A DNA stretch of 64,000 nt from an uncultured Pseudomonas sp. (lineage in GTDB: Bacteria > Pseudomonadota > Gammaproteobacteria > Pseudomonadales > Pseudomonadaceae): assembly GCF_946885955.1 (NCBI RefSeq), contig NZ_CAMPHI010000003.1:121474-185473 (forward strand), read 5' to 3'. Shown piece after piece: positions 56,378-64,000 of the stretch. The notes under the pieces are model-generated. The model searched no databases, was not told where the DNA came from, and saw only the letters and a program-made list of their open reading frames with translations. Each line of letters begins with the position of its first letter. The stretch's first letter is position 1. The translations under genes were made by a program, and so were the position numbers.

Positions 56378-56543
56378 GTAAGGTCTCCGAAACGAGCCCG
56401 GCATTATACGCACCTGTCCGGCCCAGGTCTGTCGAGGTTTCCTGGCGGCGGGCCGCAGGTCCGGTTCGCCGCTACGACATAGAGACTGCGGGCGCACTGA
56501 TCTATAACTATCCAATCAGGTTCTCAGTTCAGGGCGGTAGTCG

Positions 56544-57365
56544 ATGAACACCGGCTGTAAGCAGTTCCTTCTCCTGTCCACCCTTCTCTTGTTCGCGGGT
56601 TCCGCATTCAGCGCGCCACAGGACCGTCCATCGCTGCAAGTGCACCAGGGCCATTACTTCAAATATTCGATGCCCAAGGGCTGGACGGCCAACGAGACCA
56701 GCAATGGAGTGGACATGCTGGCGCCGGACCAGGTGACCGGCGCCTCGTTCGCGCTGCTGGTCGGCGGTTTCGGTCAGGTACTCCCGGAGCAATTTCTGCA
56801 GTTCGTGCTCAATTCCACTCCCGAGCTGCAGAACCCGCAGATCCATGCAACCAGCCCACTGCCGCCCTTTCCCGGGGTGATGGGGCTGCAGTGGCAGGTC
56901 ATCGAGGCGCAGCTGAGTTTCGTCTACCGTGGCACGCCAGCGCGGGCCCATGCCACGGTGGGCATCCTGCAAGGCTGGGGGCAGTATTCAGCGTTTATCC
57001 GTTCTTACCAATCCGCCACGGCGAATTGGCAAGAGGCCCGCTACTGGTTGCCCGCTGTGGCGGAAACAGTGGTCATCAGCAACCCCCGGCAGGTGGCCGG
57101 GGTCGACCAGATAGTGCTGCCCGGGCCGATTTCCCACGATTACATCTATGGCGACTACAACCGCGCCTGGGAAGCACGCAGCCGCTCGAGCGACAGCCTA
57201 TCCCGCGACCGCAGCGAAGCCACGCTGGGCTATGAACGCACCTACGACCCGGCGACCGGACAGTATTACGACATGCCCTACGAGGCTTACGATGCGACTC
57301 GGGGCGGTTATCGCAACCCGGTCAGGCCGGAGGAAACCCTCGAGCGCGCGCCTCTCGGCGAATAG
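56544..57365 (+). CDS. Secreted or periplasmic hypothetical protein
   Basis: 273 residues. The signal peptide MNTGCKQFLLLSTLLLFAGSAFSA is followed by a predicted beta-rich domain (HYFKYSMPKGWTANET, like periplasmic PsbP/DUF1795-type folds). The C-terminal third is rich in Tyr, Arg and Asp with a repeated pattern (YERTYDPATGQYYDMPYEAYDATRGGY). I do not recognise the family. No operon partner; 166 bases separate it from the divergent recQ. Confidence 0.75.
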   Translation: MNTGCKQFLLLSTLLLFAGSAFSAPQDRPSLQVHQGHYFKYSMPKGWTANETSNGVDMLAPDQVTGASFALLVGGFGQVLPEQFLQFVLNSTPELQNPQIHATSPLPPFPGVMGLQWQVIEAQLSFVYRGTPARAHATVGILQGWGQYSAFIRSYQSATANWQEARYWLPAVAETVVISNPRQVAGVDQIVLPGPISHDYIYGDYNRAWEARSRSSDSLSRDRSEATLGYERTYDPATGQYYDMPYEAYDATRGGYRNPVRPEETLERAPLGE

Positions 57366-57558
57366 GCGCCCACGCGCCCGGCATCGAGCCAACCATTGGC
57401 CTGGTGCGTATCGCTGATCCGCATGACACCACCTCGATACTTCTGGCCGGGTTCAAATTTTTTTGTCGTGCATTTGCCCCGATTTGCCTAGAACTATGGC
57501 CGCTGTAACGGGTCTGGACTAGAATCCAGCCTCGTTTACTTCTTCTAGGTAGCCTCCG

Positions 57559-58146
57559 ATGTCATTCGCCGAGCAATTGTCCCGCCTGCAAGCCTTCCTC
57601 GACGCTGATGAATTGCACGAAGAGGCCCTGGACTACGTGGCCGCCCACGGTTACCTCACCGCCCTGTCGATCTGCCCGGATCAAGTCCCGCAGCGCGAGT
57701 GGATCGACGCCCTGTTCTCCGAGCCGCCGCATTACCGCAGCGACGCCGAACGCGAAGAGATCGAAGCCACCCTGGTGCAATTGCAGGCGCATATCGCCCG
57801 CCAACTGGCCAGCGACGACGACCCGGAAGTCCCCTGTGAACTCGACCTCGGCGAAGAGCCGGACGATTCCGAATTGCGCGGTTGGTGCATCGGTTTCATG
57901 GAAGGGGTATTCCTGCGTGAGGCGGCCTGGTTCGATGACGCGGAAGATGAAGTCAGCGAATTGCTGCTGCCGATCATGGTCGGCTCCGGGCTGTTCGACG
58001 AACAGCCGGAGTTCGCCGAAATCGCCCGTGATCGCGACCTGGTGGACAGCATGATCGAACAGATCCCGGAGCTACTGACCGCACTGTTCCTGCTGTGCAA
58101 CGCGCCGGAAGAAAAACCCGCGCTGCTCAAGCCGCGCCACCACTAA
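57559..58146 (+). CDS. UPF0149/YecA-YgfB family protein
   Basis: 195 residues, acidic and helical: FAEQLSRLQAFLDADELHEEALDYVAAHGYLTALSICPDQ and LRGWCIGFMEGVFLREAAWFDD are typical of the YecA/YgfB family. The SEC-C zinc motif of longer YecA proteins is not seen at the C-terminus. Function is unknown. TAGAAT at 57520-57525 could be its -10 box. It is followed 15 bases later by the YbaN-like gene on the same strand. Confidence 0.88.
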   Translation: MSFAEQLSRLQAFLDADELHEEALDYVAAHGYLTALSICPDQVPQREWIDALFSEPPHYRSDAEREEIEATLVQLQAHIARQLASDDDPEVPCELDLGEEPDDSELRGWCIGFMEGVFLREAAWFDDAEDEVSELLLPIMVGSGLFDEQPEFAEIARDRDLVDSMIEQIPELLTALFLLCNAPEEKPALLKPRHH

Positions 58147-58161
58147 GTCCGCCCTGCGCCA

Positions 58162-58578
58162 ATGGTGCGGCAAGCCGAAGAAAACCCCAATCCCGCCATT
58201 CGCTACACCCTGCTGACCATCGGTTGGCTGAGTGTGGCGCTGGGCGTGATCGGGATTTTTCTGCCGGTGCTGCCGACCACCCCGTTCCTGCTACTGGCAG
58301 CCGCCTGCTTCGTACGCAGCTCCAAGCGCTTTTACCTCTGGTTGGTCGATCACCCCAGACTCGGCCCCTGGATTCGCGACTATCTCGATGGCAAGGGCCT
58401 GCCGCTCAAAGCCAAGGTCTATAGCATCGCCCTGATGTGGACCAGCATCAGCCTGTCCTGCTACCTGGTGCCGATGTTCTGGGCGCGCCTGTTCATGCTC
58501 AGCAGCGCGGTTCTGGTCAGCCTGTACATCCTCCGGCAGAAAACCCTGGCAGTCGCCAAACCCACGATTGATCGATGA
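58162..58578 (+). CDS. YbaN-family (DUF454) inner-membrane protein
   Basis: 138 residues with four hydrophobic segments. The signature LPVLPTTPFLLLAAACFVRSSKRFYLWLVDHPRLGPWI is characteristic of YbaN/DUF454. The function is not known. It likely shares a transcript with the YecA-like gene, whose stop is 15 bases upstream. A REP-type repeat follows its end. Confidence 0.92.
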   Translation: MVRQAEENPNPAIRYTLLTIGWLSVALGVIGIFLPVLPTTPFLLLAAACFVRSSKRFYLWLVDHPRLGPWIRDYLDGKGLPLKAKVYSIALMWTSISLSCYLVPMFWARLFMLSSAVLVSLYILRQKTLAVAKPTIDR

Positions 58579-58604
58579 ACGCAGGGATCAGCGGCAGGCA
58601 CCGT

Positions 58605-58626
58605 CCCCGGATTGCATCCGGGCTAC
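58605..58626. repeat. REP-type palindromic repeat, copy 2
   Basis: Identical over 22 bases to the copy at 27567-27588 (core GGATTGCATCC). A related inverted copy (CGCCCGGATGCAATCC) lies about 45 bases downstream, so the pair can fold into a large hairpin. It lies between the YbaN-like gene and lapG. Confidence 0.75.
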
Positions 58627-58782
58627 AAAAGCGGCCCTTCGCTTACAAAAAAGGCACTGAGCAATCCACGCCCGGATGCAATCCAGAAGCGGTTCGCATG
58701 CCTGCGCAATGCCGCCGCAAACACCCGGCAAAAACCCCCGGCTACGCCTAGACTTTTTGCATCCCCAGCAGAGGCACGGCCG

Positions 58783-59475
58783 ATGCAGCCATACCCGCGC
58801 AAATATGCTCGCGCCGCGAAAGTTCATGCGCTGTGGCTGGCCTGCGGGTTGTTGCTGGTGGGGCTGGCCAATGCGCTCGCCGACTGGGAATTCGGTCGCA
58901 TCATCGAAAACGCCGAACGCCGCTACGGCACCCTGGGCGCGGCCAAGCAACGCATCCAGGCCTGGGACGAGCTGATCCAAAGCAGTGCTGGCCTGGCTGA
59001 AAAACAACAGCTTGCCGAGGTCAATCGCTTTTTCAACCGGCAACTGCGCTTTACCGACGACATCCACCTGTGGAATGCCAACGATTACTGGGCGACCCCG
59101 ATCGAGGCGCTGGTCAAGGGCGCGGGCGATTGCGAAGACTATTCCATCGCCAAGTATTTCACCCTGCGCCGTCTCGGCATCCCCAGTGAAAAGCTGCGTA
59201 TCACCTACGTAAAAGCGCTGCGCCTGAACCAGGCGCATATGGTGCTGACCTACTACGCCAGCCCCGCCGCAGAACCCCTGGTACTGGACAACCTGATCGG
59301 CGAAATCCGCCCGGCGTCGCAACGCCGGGATTTGTTACCGGTTTACGCCTTCAACGCCGAAGGCTTGTACCTGCCCGGCTCGAACAGCAAGAAAAGCGAC
59401 AGCAAAAAGCTGTCGCGCTGGCAGGATCTATTGAAAAAAATGCGCGCGGAGGGCTTCGCCATCGGCGAAGGCTAG
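58783..59475 (+). CDS. lapG: Periplasmic cysteine protease LapG
   Basis: 230 residues. A signal peptide or anchor (about residues 15-33) is followed by a transglutaminase-like protease domain. The catalytic triad is visible: Cys117 in GAGDCEDYS, His152 in NQAHMVL and Asp169 in LVLDNLIG. Asp116 and Glu118 beside the cysteine fit the calcium-binding site known for LapG proteins. LapG cuts the N-terminus of LapA-type adhesins, releasing the cell from the surface when c-di-GMP is low. The ATG at 58783 (MQPYPRKYAR) is used; upstream in-frame codons lie in a REP-containing region. lapD follows 9 bases later. Confidence 0.93.
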   Translation: MQPYPRKYARAAKVHALWLACGLLLVGLANALADWEFGRIIENAERRYGTLGAAKQRIQAWDELIQSSAGLAEKQQLAEVNRFFNRQLRFTDDIHLWNANDYWATPIEALVKGAGDCEDYSIAKYFTLRRLGIPSEKLRITYVKALRLNQAHMVLTYYASPAAEPLVLDNLIGEIRPASQRRDLLPVYAFNAEGLYLPGSNSKKSDSKKLSRWQDLLKKMRAEGFAIGEG

Positions 59476-59484
59476 GAGAAGCAA

Positions 59485-61425
59485 ATGTCCCTACTCAAAC
59501 AACTATTTCTCGCCATCTGTCTGTTTCTCGTGGTGGCCTTCACCGGCAGCTTTATCGCGGGGGTGGAGAGCTCCCGCGAGCAGTTGCTCAGCCAGTTGCG
59601 CTCACATGCCCAGGATGCGGCGACCGCTCTGGGCCTTTCGATGACCCCGCATGTCGACGACCCGGCAATGATCGAGCTAATGGTCAGTTCGATCTTCGAC
59701 AGCGGTTATTTCACCAGTATTCGCGTGGTGCGCATTCCCGGTGACGAGGTAGTAGTCGAGCGCTACAGCACCACCACGACCGACCAGGTGCCCGAATGGT
59801 TCGCCAAGCTGGTCGACCTGCAACCCCAGGGCGGTGACGCCCTGATCATGCGGGGCTGGGAACAGGCGGCACGGGTCGAAGTGCTCAGCCACCCGCAATT
59901 CGCCCTGGCCAAGCTCTGGGACAGCGCCCTTGGAAGCCTGGCCTGGTTGCTGCTATGCGGGCTGATCAGCGCCATTCTCGGCGGTTGGCTACTGCGCACC
60001 CAGTTGCGCCCGCTCGATGACATGGTGCAACAGGCCCATGCCATCAGCCGTCGGGAATTCCTCAGCATGCCGCAGGTTCCGCGTACGCCAGAACTCAAAC
60101 GCGTGGTGATGGCGATGAATCAGATGGTCGAGAAACTCAAGACACTATTCGCCGAAGAGGCCGCGCGCAGTGAAAAACTGCGCGAAGCCGCTTACCAGGA
60201 CAGCCTTACCGGCCTGGCAAACCGCCGTCTGTTCGATATCAACCTGGCCAATCAACTGCTGCTGACCGAGCAAAATACCGAGGGCTATCTGATCCTGCTG
60301 CGCATCAACGACCTCGCGGGGCTCAATCAGCGCCTGGGCGGCCAACGTACCGATGCGCTGATCAGCAGCACCGGCGAGCTGCTCACCCGCCTGCTCAAGC
60401 AGCCCAAACGGAGCAACTGGCTGGCGTCGCGCAGCCGCGGTGGCGAGTTCACCCTGCTCGCGCCCGGCCTCGGTCGAGAAGAAGCCGAACAACTCGGCCA
60501 GGAGCTGCATGAAAGCCTGGAAAGCCTACGACAAACGGGTGCCAGCGACTGCTCACCGGTGGCGCACATCGGTATCGGTGCGTTCCGCCCGGGCGAAGAC
60601 CTTGCCCAGGTGATCGGCCGTGCCGACCAGGCGTTGGCGCAGGCCCAGAACGACCCGAGCAAGCCCTGGGCACGACTGGACGACTTCGATAGCCAGCCCA
60701 GCCAGGGCTTGCATGAATGGCGGCAATGGATCGATGAGGCACTGACCCAAGGCAAGCTGCAGCTGTACTTCCAGCCGGTAGTGCAGTGCGCCAACCCCGA
60801 CGCCTTGCTGCACCAGAAAGTCCTCGCACGACTTCTCGACCCGCAAGGCGAAGCCATAGTCGCCGGGCGCTTCCTGCCCTGGATCGAACGCCTAGGCTGG
60901 ACCGCGCGATTCGACCTGACCATGCTCGAGCACAGCCTGGCCTACCTCACACAGTATCCCCAGCCCCTGGCCCTGAGCCTGTCGGCGACGACATTGCGCG
61001 AACCCGATAGCCTCGCCCGTCTGCTCGAGATGCTCAAACAACACCCGCAGCACAGCTCGCTGTTGACGCTGGAAGTGGACGAGCGCCATCTGCCTCCGCC
61101 CGCAGAACTCGAAGCCCTGAGCCAGGCCATTGGTGATGTCGGTTTCAGCCTCGGCCTGCAGCATTTCGGCGGACGTTTCAGCCTGATCGGCAACCTCACC
61201 CACCTCGGCCTGGCCTATCTGAAAGTCGATGGCACCTATATCCGGGCGATCGACCAGGAGAACGATAAACGCCTGTTTATCGAAGCGATCTTCCGCACCA
61301 CCAACAGCATCGACTTGCCATTGATCGCGGAAATGGTGGAAACCGAAGGCGAACTCAAAGCACTCAACGAGCTGGGCATCTACGGCGCCATGGGCCGGCT
61401 GATCGGTGCACCGGCGCCACGCTGA
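59485..61425 (+). CDS. lapD: c-di-GMP receptor LapD
   Basis: 646 residues. An N-terminal membrane helix (about 6-26), a periplasmic domain (27-150), a second helix (151-171) and a HAMP domain (172-222) precede degenerate GGDEF and EAL domains. The GGDEF site reads SRGGEF and the EAL position reads KVL, so it should bind but not make or cleave c-di-GMP. When bound, the periplasmic part holds LapG and stops it cutting the adhesin. AGGAGAAGCAA precedes the ATG, 9 bases after lapG. Convergent with the adhesin gene. Confidence 0.94.
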   Translation: MSLLKQLFLAICLFLVVAFTGSFIAGVESSREQLLSQLRSHAQDAATALGLSMTPHVDDPAMIELMVSSIFDSGYFTSIRVVRIPGDEVVVERYSTTTTDQVPEWFAKLVDLQPQGGDALIMRGWEQAARVEVLSHPQFALAKLWDSALGSLAWLLLCGLISAILGGWLLRTQLRPLDDMVQQAHAISRREFLSMPQVPRTPELKRVVMAMNQMVEKLKTLFAEEAARSEKLREAAYQDSLTGLANRRLFDINLANQLLLTEQNTEGYLILLRINDLAGLNQRLGGQRTDALISSTGELLTRLLKQPKRSNWLASRSRGGEFTLLAPGLGREEAEQLGQELHESLESLRQTGASDCSPVAHIGIGAFRPGEDLAQVIGRADQALAQAQNDPSKPWARLDDFDSQPSQGLHEWRQWIDEALTQGKLQLYFQPVVQCANPDALLHQKVLARLLDPQGEAIVAGRFLPWIERLGWTARFDLTMLEHSLAYLTQYPQPLALSLSATTLREPDSLARLLEMLKQHPQHSSLLTLEVDERHLPPPAELEALSQAIGDVGFSLGLQHFGGRFSLIGNLTHLGLAYLKVDGTYIRAIDQENDKRLFIEAIFRTTNSIDLPLIAEMVETEGELKALNELGIYGAMGRLIGAPAPR

Positions 61426-61478
61426 GACGCCTGTCTGTTGCGCTCAGCTATCGCCACTGCGTTTGACTACTACCCTAG

Positions 61479-61495
61479 GGTGCGCCGTGCGCACC
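61479..61495. repeat. Short palindromic repeat between lapD and the adhesin
   Basis: GGTGCGC-CGT-GCGCACC, with another GGTGCGCACGG about 17 bases further on. This resembles a family of Pseudomonas intergenic palindromes. It may help stop transcription after lapD. Confidence 0.5.
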
Positions 61496-61579
61496 GTCTG
61501 TAGATTTCTGGTGCGCACGGGCCGGGCCGCCTCAACGCAGCGGCGATAGCCGAACGCAACACGCATTGGTACAGGCCCA

Positions 61580-61614
61580 AAGAAAAGCCCGCCACTCGGT
61601 AAAGAATGGCGGGC
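61580..61614 (-). terminator. Intrinsic terminator after the adhesin gene
   Basis: Stem AGCCCGCCA.TC / GA.TGGCGGGCT (61586-61614) followed on the minus strand by TTTTCTTT. It lies 16 bases after the adhesin stop codon. On the other strand it may also stop lapD transcripts. Confidence 0.8.
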
Positions 61615-61629
61615 TGACTTTGCTCGGAT

Positions 61630-64000
61630 TTATACGGTATCGACCTTCAGCGTGCCGTCACCCAACATGCTCTGCACCAGATCGGCCTCATTACCCACGC
61701 CATAGCTGGCATAGAGGTCGACGTTCTCCAGCACTATGGTCTGCTCCGGAGCTGCGGCCGGATCGGCGACCGCGCTGCTGCTCACCGTGATGACCGTATC
61801 CGAGCCCGAGGTGGCGATATCGATATAGCTGAGCAGATTGCCGATATCGCCTGCTTCGCCATGCTCGCCGACCAGCAGCTCGGACAGATCCAGCTGATCG
61901 CCACCGGCGTTGAAGTCGGCAACGAAGTCGGTAACGGTATCCGTGCCATGATCCCCGGCGAGCCATTTGAAACTGTCGGAGCCAGCGCCACCGGTCAGGC
62001 TGTCGTCACCGAGCCCGCCGATCAGCACATCGTCGCCACCACTGCCGAGCAGCATGTCGTTGCCACTGCCGCCCAGCAATACCTCGTGCGCAGCGGTGCC
62101 GGATAGGGTGAAACCTGAGGCCTCGGCACCGTCACCTTCGAGGGTGATATTGAGGCCGGCGGTAACCGGGTCGCCATCGCCGTCCGTTGCCCCCAGGTCG
62201 AAGGACAGATCGACATCCCCAGGGAACAGCTCCTCGGAGACGGTAATGGACAGCAGTCGGTAGTCACCACTGTTCGAGCCGAGGTGCATTTCGTCAAAGC
62301 CGCTGGCTTCGATAGCACCGGCGGAGCCGTAGGTGTAGTTCAAGGTAGAGCCCGCGACCGGATCAAGGATATTGAATACGGTATCGCTGCTCTCCCCTGT
62401 ACCCGCCGGCGGACTCCAGGTGCCGGAGGCGACCAGTATGCCGGCACTGAACACTGCCCACGACATGATGTCGCTGGTACTGAGCTTGTTCAGGGTAAAG
62501 CCGACATTGGCGATCGAGCTGTTGAAGGCAATCTTCATCAGCTCCCCGTCGCTGATCAAGTTGTTATCGACCCCCATGCCCTGGCCGGACGAGTTGATCC
62601 CGCCCACGGCAGGGGTTGGTGCCAGTTCAGTGAAGGTCGCGGTAACCCCATTGATCGGCAGTATCAATACCGGCACCGGCCCACCCGCGGTGAGACCGAT
62701 CAGCGATGTGGTGACCTCCACGGTCGGACTGGGGGTGACCAGTTCGAAGTCGTAGTTGCCATCGGCATGCAAGGTGAGGATGAAGTAGGTTTCGCCAGTG
62801 CTGACGACAGTGGCGGTCAGTACCGAGGAGCCATCCGCATTATTCACCGTGCTATAGCTGATCGCATCGCTGGGTGGCGTGCCGGACAGGTTGTAGGAGC
62901 CCAGCCCGTCGGCACCGAAGGCGATATCCACCTCGCCCTGCAGAGTACCGGCGAAATTGCCCATGATGCCGTCCTGCACGCCATGCAGTACCGGTATGTC
63001 GTCCTGTACGTCGATGGTGAAACTACCAACCGGGAAGCCGCCGGCCAGCGAGTCGCCATCGCCATCGGTGGCAATCAATATCGCGGAGAAGTCGATGCCC
63101 GCGCCGGGCAGCGTCTCGCTATCGTCGGCATCGGCCAATGGGTGATCCAGTGGGCCGAGTAAGGTGAAGGTATAGCTGCCATCGGCACCCACCTGCAGGC
63201 TAAAGACATCGTAGCCGCTAACACTGGCGGTCAAGGTATCGCCCGCCACGTCATAGCTGAGTGCTTCGCCGCCGGAGGTCAGCGTCTGCGCTTGCAGGGA
63301 GCTGACATCGCTGGAAAGCGCGAAGCCGCCCGCACCATCCGCGCCGAAGTTCACCAGCGCATTCAACGCACCGGCCAGGCCGGTAACCGTCAGAGTCTGG
63401 CCTACCTCACTGTTACCGGTGTTGGGACTGGATAGCAGATCCTCGTGCACCAGGCCGGTGATTTGAACCGGCGCTTGCGGCGTACCGACGATGCTTGGGC
63501 CATCGTCATGGAAGGTCAGGAACTCACCCAGGTTCAGGCTGGCGCTGGCCTGGTCGCCGTCCGTATCGGTAATGGTTGCGGTCAGGGCGATGGCACTGCC
63601 GGCTACGCTGACCGGATCATCCGGGTCGCTGCCGTCCGGATGTTGCAGGGCGCGCAATTGGTCGAGGGTGACGTTGCCGCTGCCGTCGAGGCTGACGGTA
63701 AAGGCCACGATGCTGGAGTCGCCGCCGACCCAGCCTTCGACCACGCTACCGTTCATGCCCAACACAATATCCTGACCGGTGGCCACATCGACCAGACCGC
63801 TCGGATCACCGGTGGCGCTTAGGGCATAGGTCACCGACCCGGCACCGTCGGCACCGAAGGCCGAGCTAAAGGCACCGCTGAAGTCGGCGGTGGCATCCAC
63901 GGCCAGGTTGGTTTCATCCACCACCAGGCTGGACAGCTCAGTGTCGGCCAAGGAAATGCTTGGACCGTCATCATGGAAGGTCAGGAAGTCGCCCAGGTTC
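61630..64000 (-). CDS. C-terminal part of a giant LapA/RTX-type adhesin (5' end outside the window)
   Basis: About 790 C-terminal residues; the frame stays open to the window end with no start codon needed. It contains tandem beta-sandwich repeats of the T1SS-143/VCBS-like type, each with the motif LGEFLTFHDDGPSI, 465 bases apart in the two copies seen. A further long domain (near residues 400-620) follows, then calcium-binding RTX nonapeptides (LLGGSGNDMLLGSGGDDVLIGGLGDDSLTGG) and the VCA0849-type type I secretion signal. Such proteins are exported by a LapBCE-like system and held by LapD against LapG, encoded beside it. No type I exporter is in the window. Confidence 0.92.
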   Translation of the reverse strand, partial: NLGDFLTFHDDGPSISLADTELSSLVVDETNLAVDATADFSGAFSSAFGADGAGSVTYALSATGDPSGLVDVATGQDIVLGMNGSVVEGWVGGDSSIVAFTVSLDGSGNVTLDQLRALQHPDGSDPDDPVSVAGSAIALTATITDTDGDQASASLNLGEFLTFHDDGPSIVGTPQAPVQITGLVHEDLLSSPNTGNSEVGQTLTVTGLAGALNALVNFGADGAGGFALSSDVSSLQAQTLTSGGEALSYDVAGDTLTASVSGYDVFSLQVGADGSYTFTLLGPLDHPLADADDSETLPGAGIDFSAILIATDGDGDSLAGGFPVGSFTIDVQDDIPVLHGVQDGIMGNFAGTLQGEVDIAFGADGLGSYNLSGTPPSDAISYSTVNNADGSSVLTATVVSTGETYFILTLHADGNYDFELVTPSPTVEVTTSLIGLTAGGPVPVLILPINGVTATFTELAPTPAVGGINSSGQGMGVDNNLISDGELMKIAFNSSIANVGFTLNKLSTSDIMSWAVFSAGILVASGTWSPPAGTGESSDTVFNILDPVAGSTLNYTYGSAGAIEASGFDEMHLGSNSGDYRLLSITVSEELFPGDVDLSFDLGATDGDGDPVTAGLNITLEGDGAEASGFTLSGTAAHEVLLGGSGNDMLLGSGGDDVLIGGLGDDSLTGGAGSDSFKWLAGDHGTDTVTDFVADFNAGGDQLDLSELLVGEHGEAGDIGNLLSYIDIATSGSDTVITVSSSAVADPAAAPEQTIVLENVDLYASYGVGNEADLVQSMLGDGTLKVDTV

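Noticed and set aside
1..64000. CRISPR arrays, insertion sequences, integrases, phage genes, rRNA or tRNA genes
   Set aside because: None was seen on reading either strand; no regularly spaced direct repeats outside the adhesin gene.

Overview
The window is chromosomal DNA of a Pseudomonas-type gammaproteobacterium. It is GC-rich, and most genes match Pseudomonas core genes in both family and order. The species cannot be fixed from this sequence. No rRNA, tRNA, CRISPR array, insertion sequence, integrase or phage gene was seen. From memory, the gene order falls into blocks that match separate parts of the P. aeruginosa PAO1 map: around PA3014-PA3027, PA3454-PA3467, PA3217-PA3222 and PA3340-PA3344, then lapG/lapD. 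The region therefore reads as conserved blocks in a different arrangement, not as a mobile island.

Layout. 1-8.1 kb: the 5' part of fadB (fatty acid beta-oxidation), a membrane-anchored hypothetical, a universal stress protein, an unknown protein, the ABC-F ATPase Uup and the lytic transglycosylase Slt. 8.2-12.4 kb: MOSC protein, DUF1499 lipoprotein, CheV, a lipid kinase and a pirin. 12.5-14.8 kb: a three-gene signalling operon (CheY-like receiver, CheC-type phosphatase, PAS histidine kinase). 15.1-21 kb: an operon for an AGPS-like flavoprotein, a GlpD-like dehydrogenase and an FGGY kinase, with a divergent AraC regulator. 22-28 kb: thiolase, polyphosphate:AMP phosphotransferase, MnmC and a MarR regulator with a clear operator. 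28.3-36.4 kb: the operon for the osmoprotectant N-acetylglutaminylglutamine amide (NAGGN; amidotransferase, synthetase, M42 peptidase), followed by a large hybrid sensor kinase and a YheU protein.

36.5-47.4 kb: MFS transporter, SDR, AraC regulators, an Mpo1-like protein, adenylate cyclase CyaB, the lipid-remodelling pair plcP-agt, CsaA, an EamA exporter and a SelW-like redox protein. 47.6-58.6 kb: a FimV-like LysM protein, a MarR-controlled DHA2 efflux pump, DUF2804, a diguanylate cyclase, RecQ and small conserved proteins. 58.8-64 kb: the biofilm switch LapG-LapD, convergent with the 3' end of a giant RTX adhesin that runs off the window.

Two themes recur: surface and motility signalling (CheV, CheC operon, CyaB, diguanylate cyclase, LapD/LapG/adhesin) and envelope or stress adaptation (NAGGN, PlcP-Agt, Pap, Slt). 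The most interesting observations are a candidate Pho box before plcP-agt, the CheC operon, the AGPS-like operon with an altered histidine motif, the palindromic MarR operator, a Shine-Dalgarno sequence without a normal start codon in the NAGGN leader, and a 721-base stretch with no convincing gene that holds a strong terminator.
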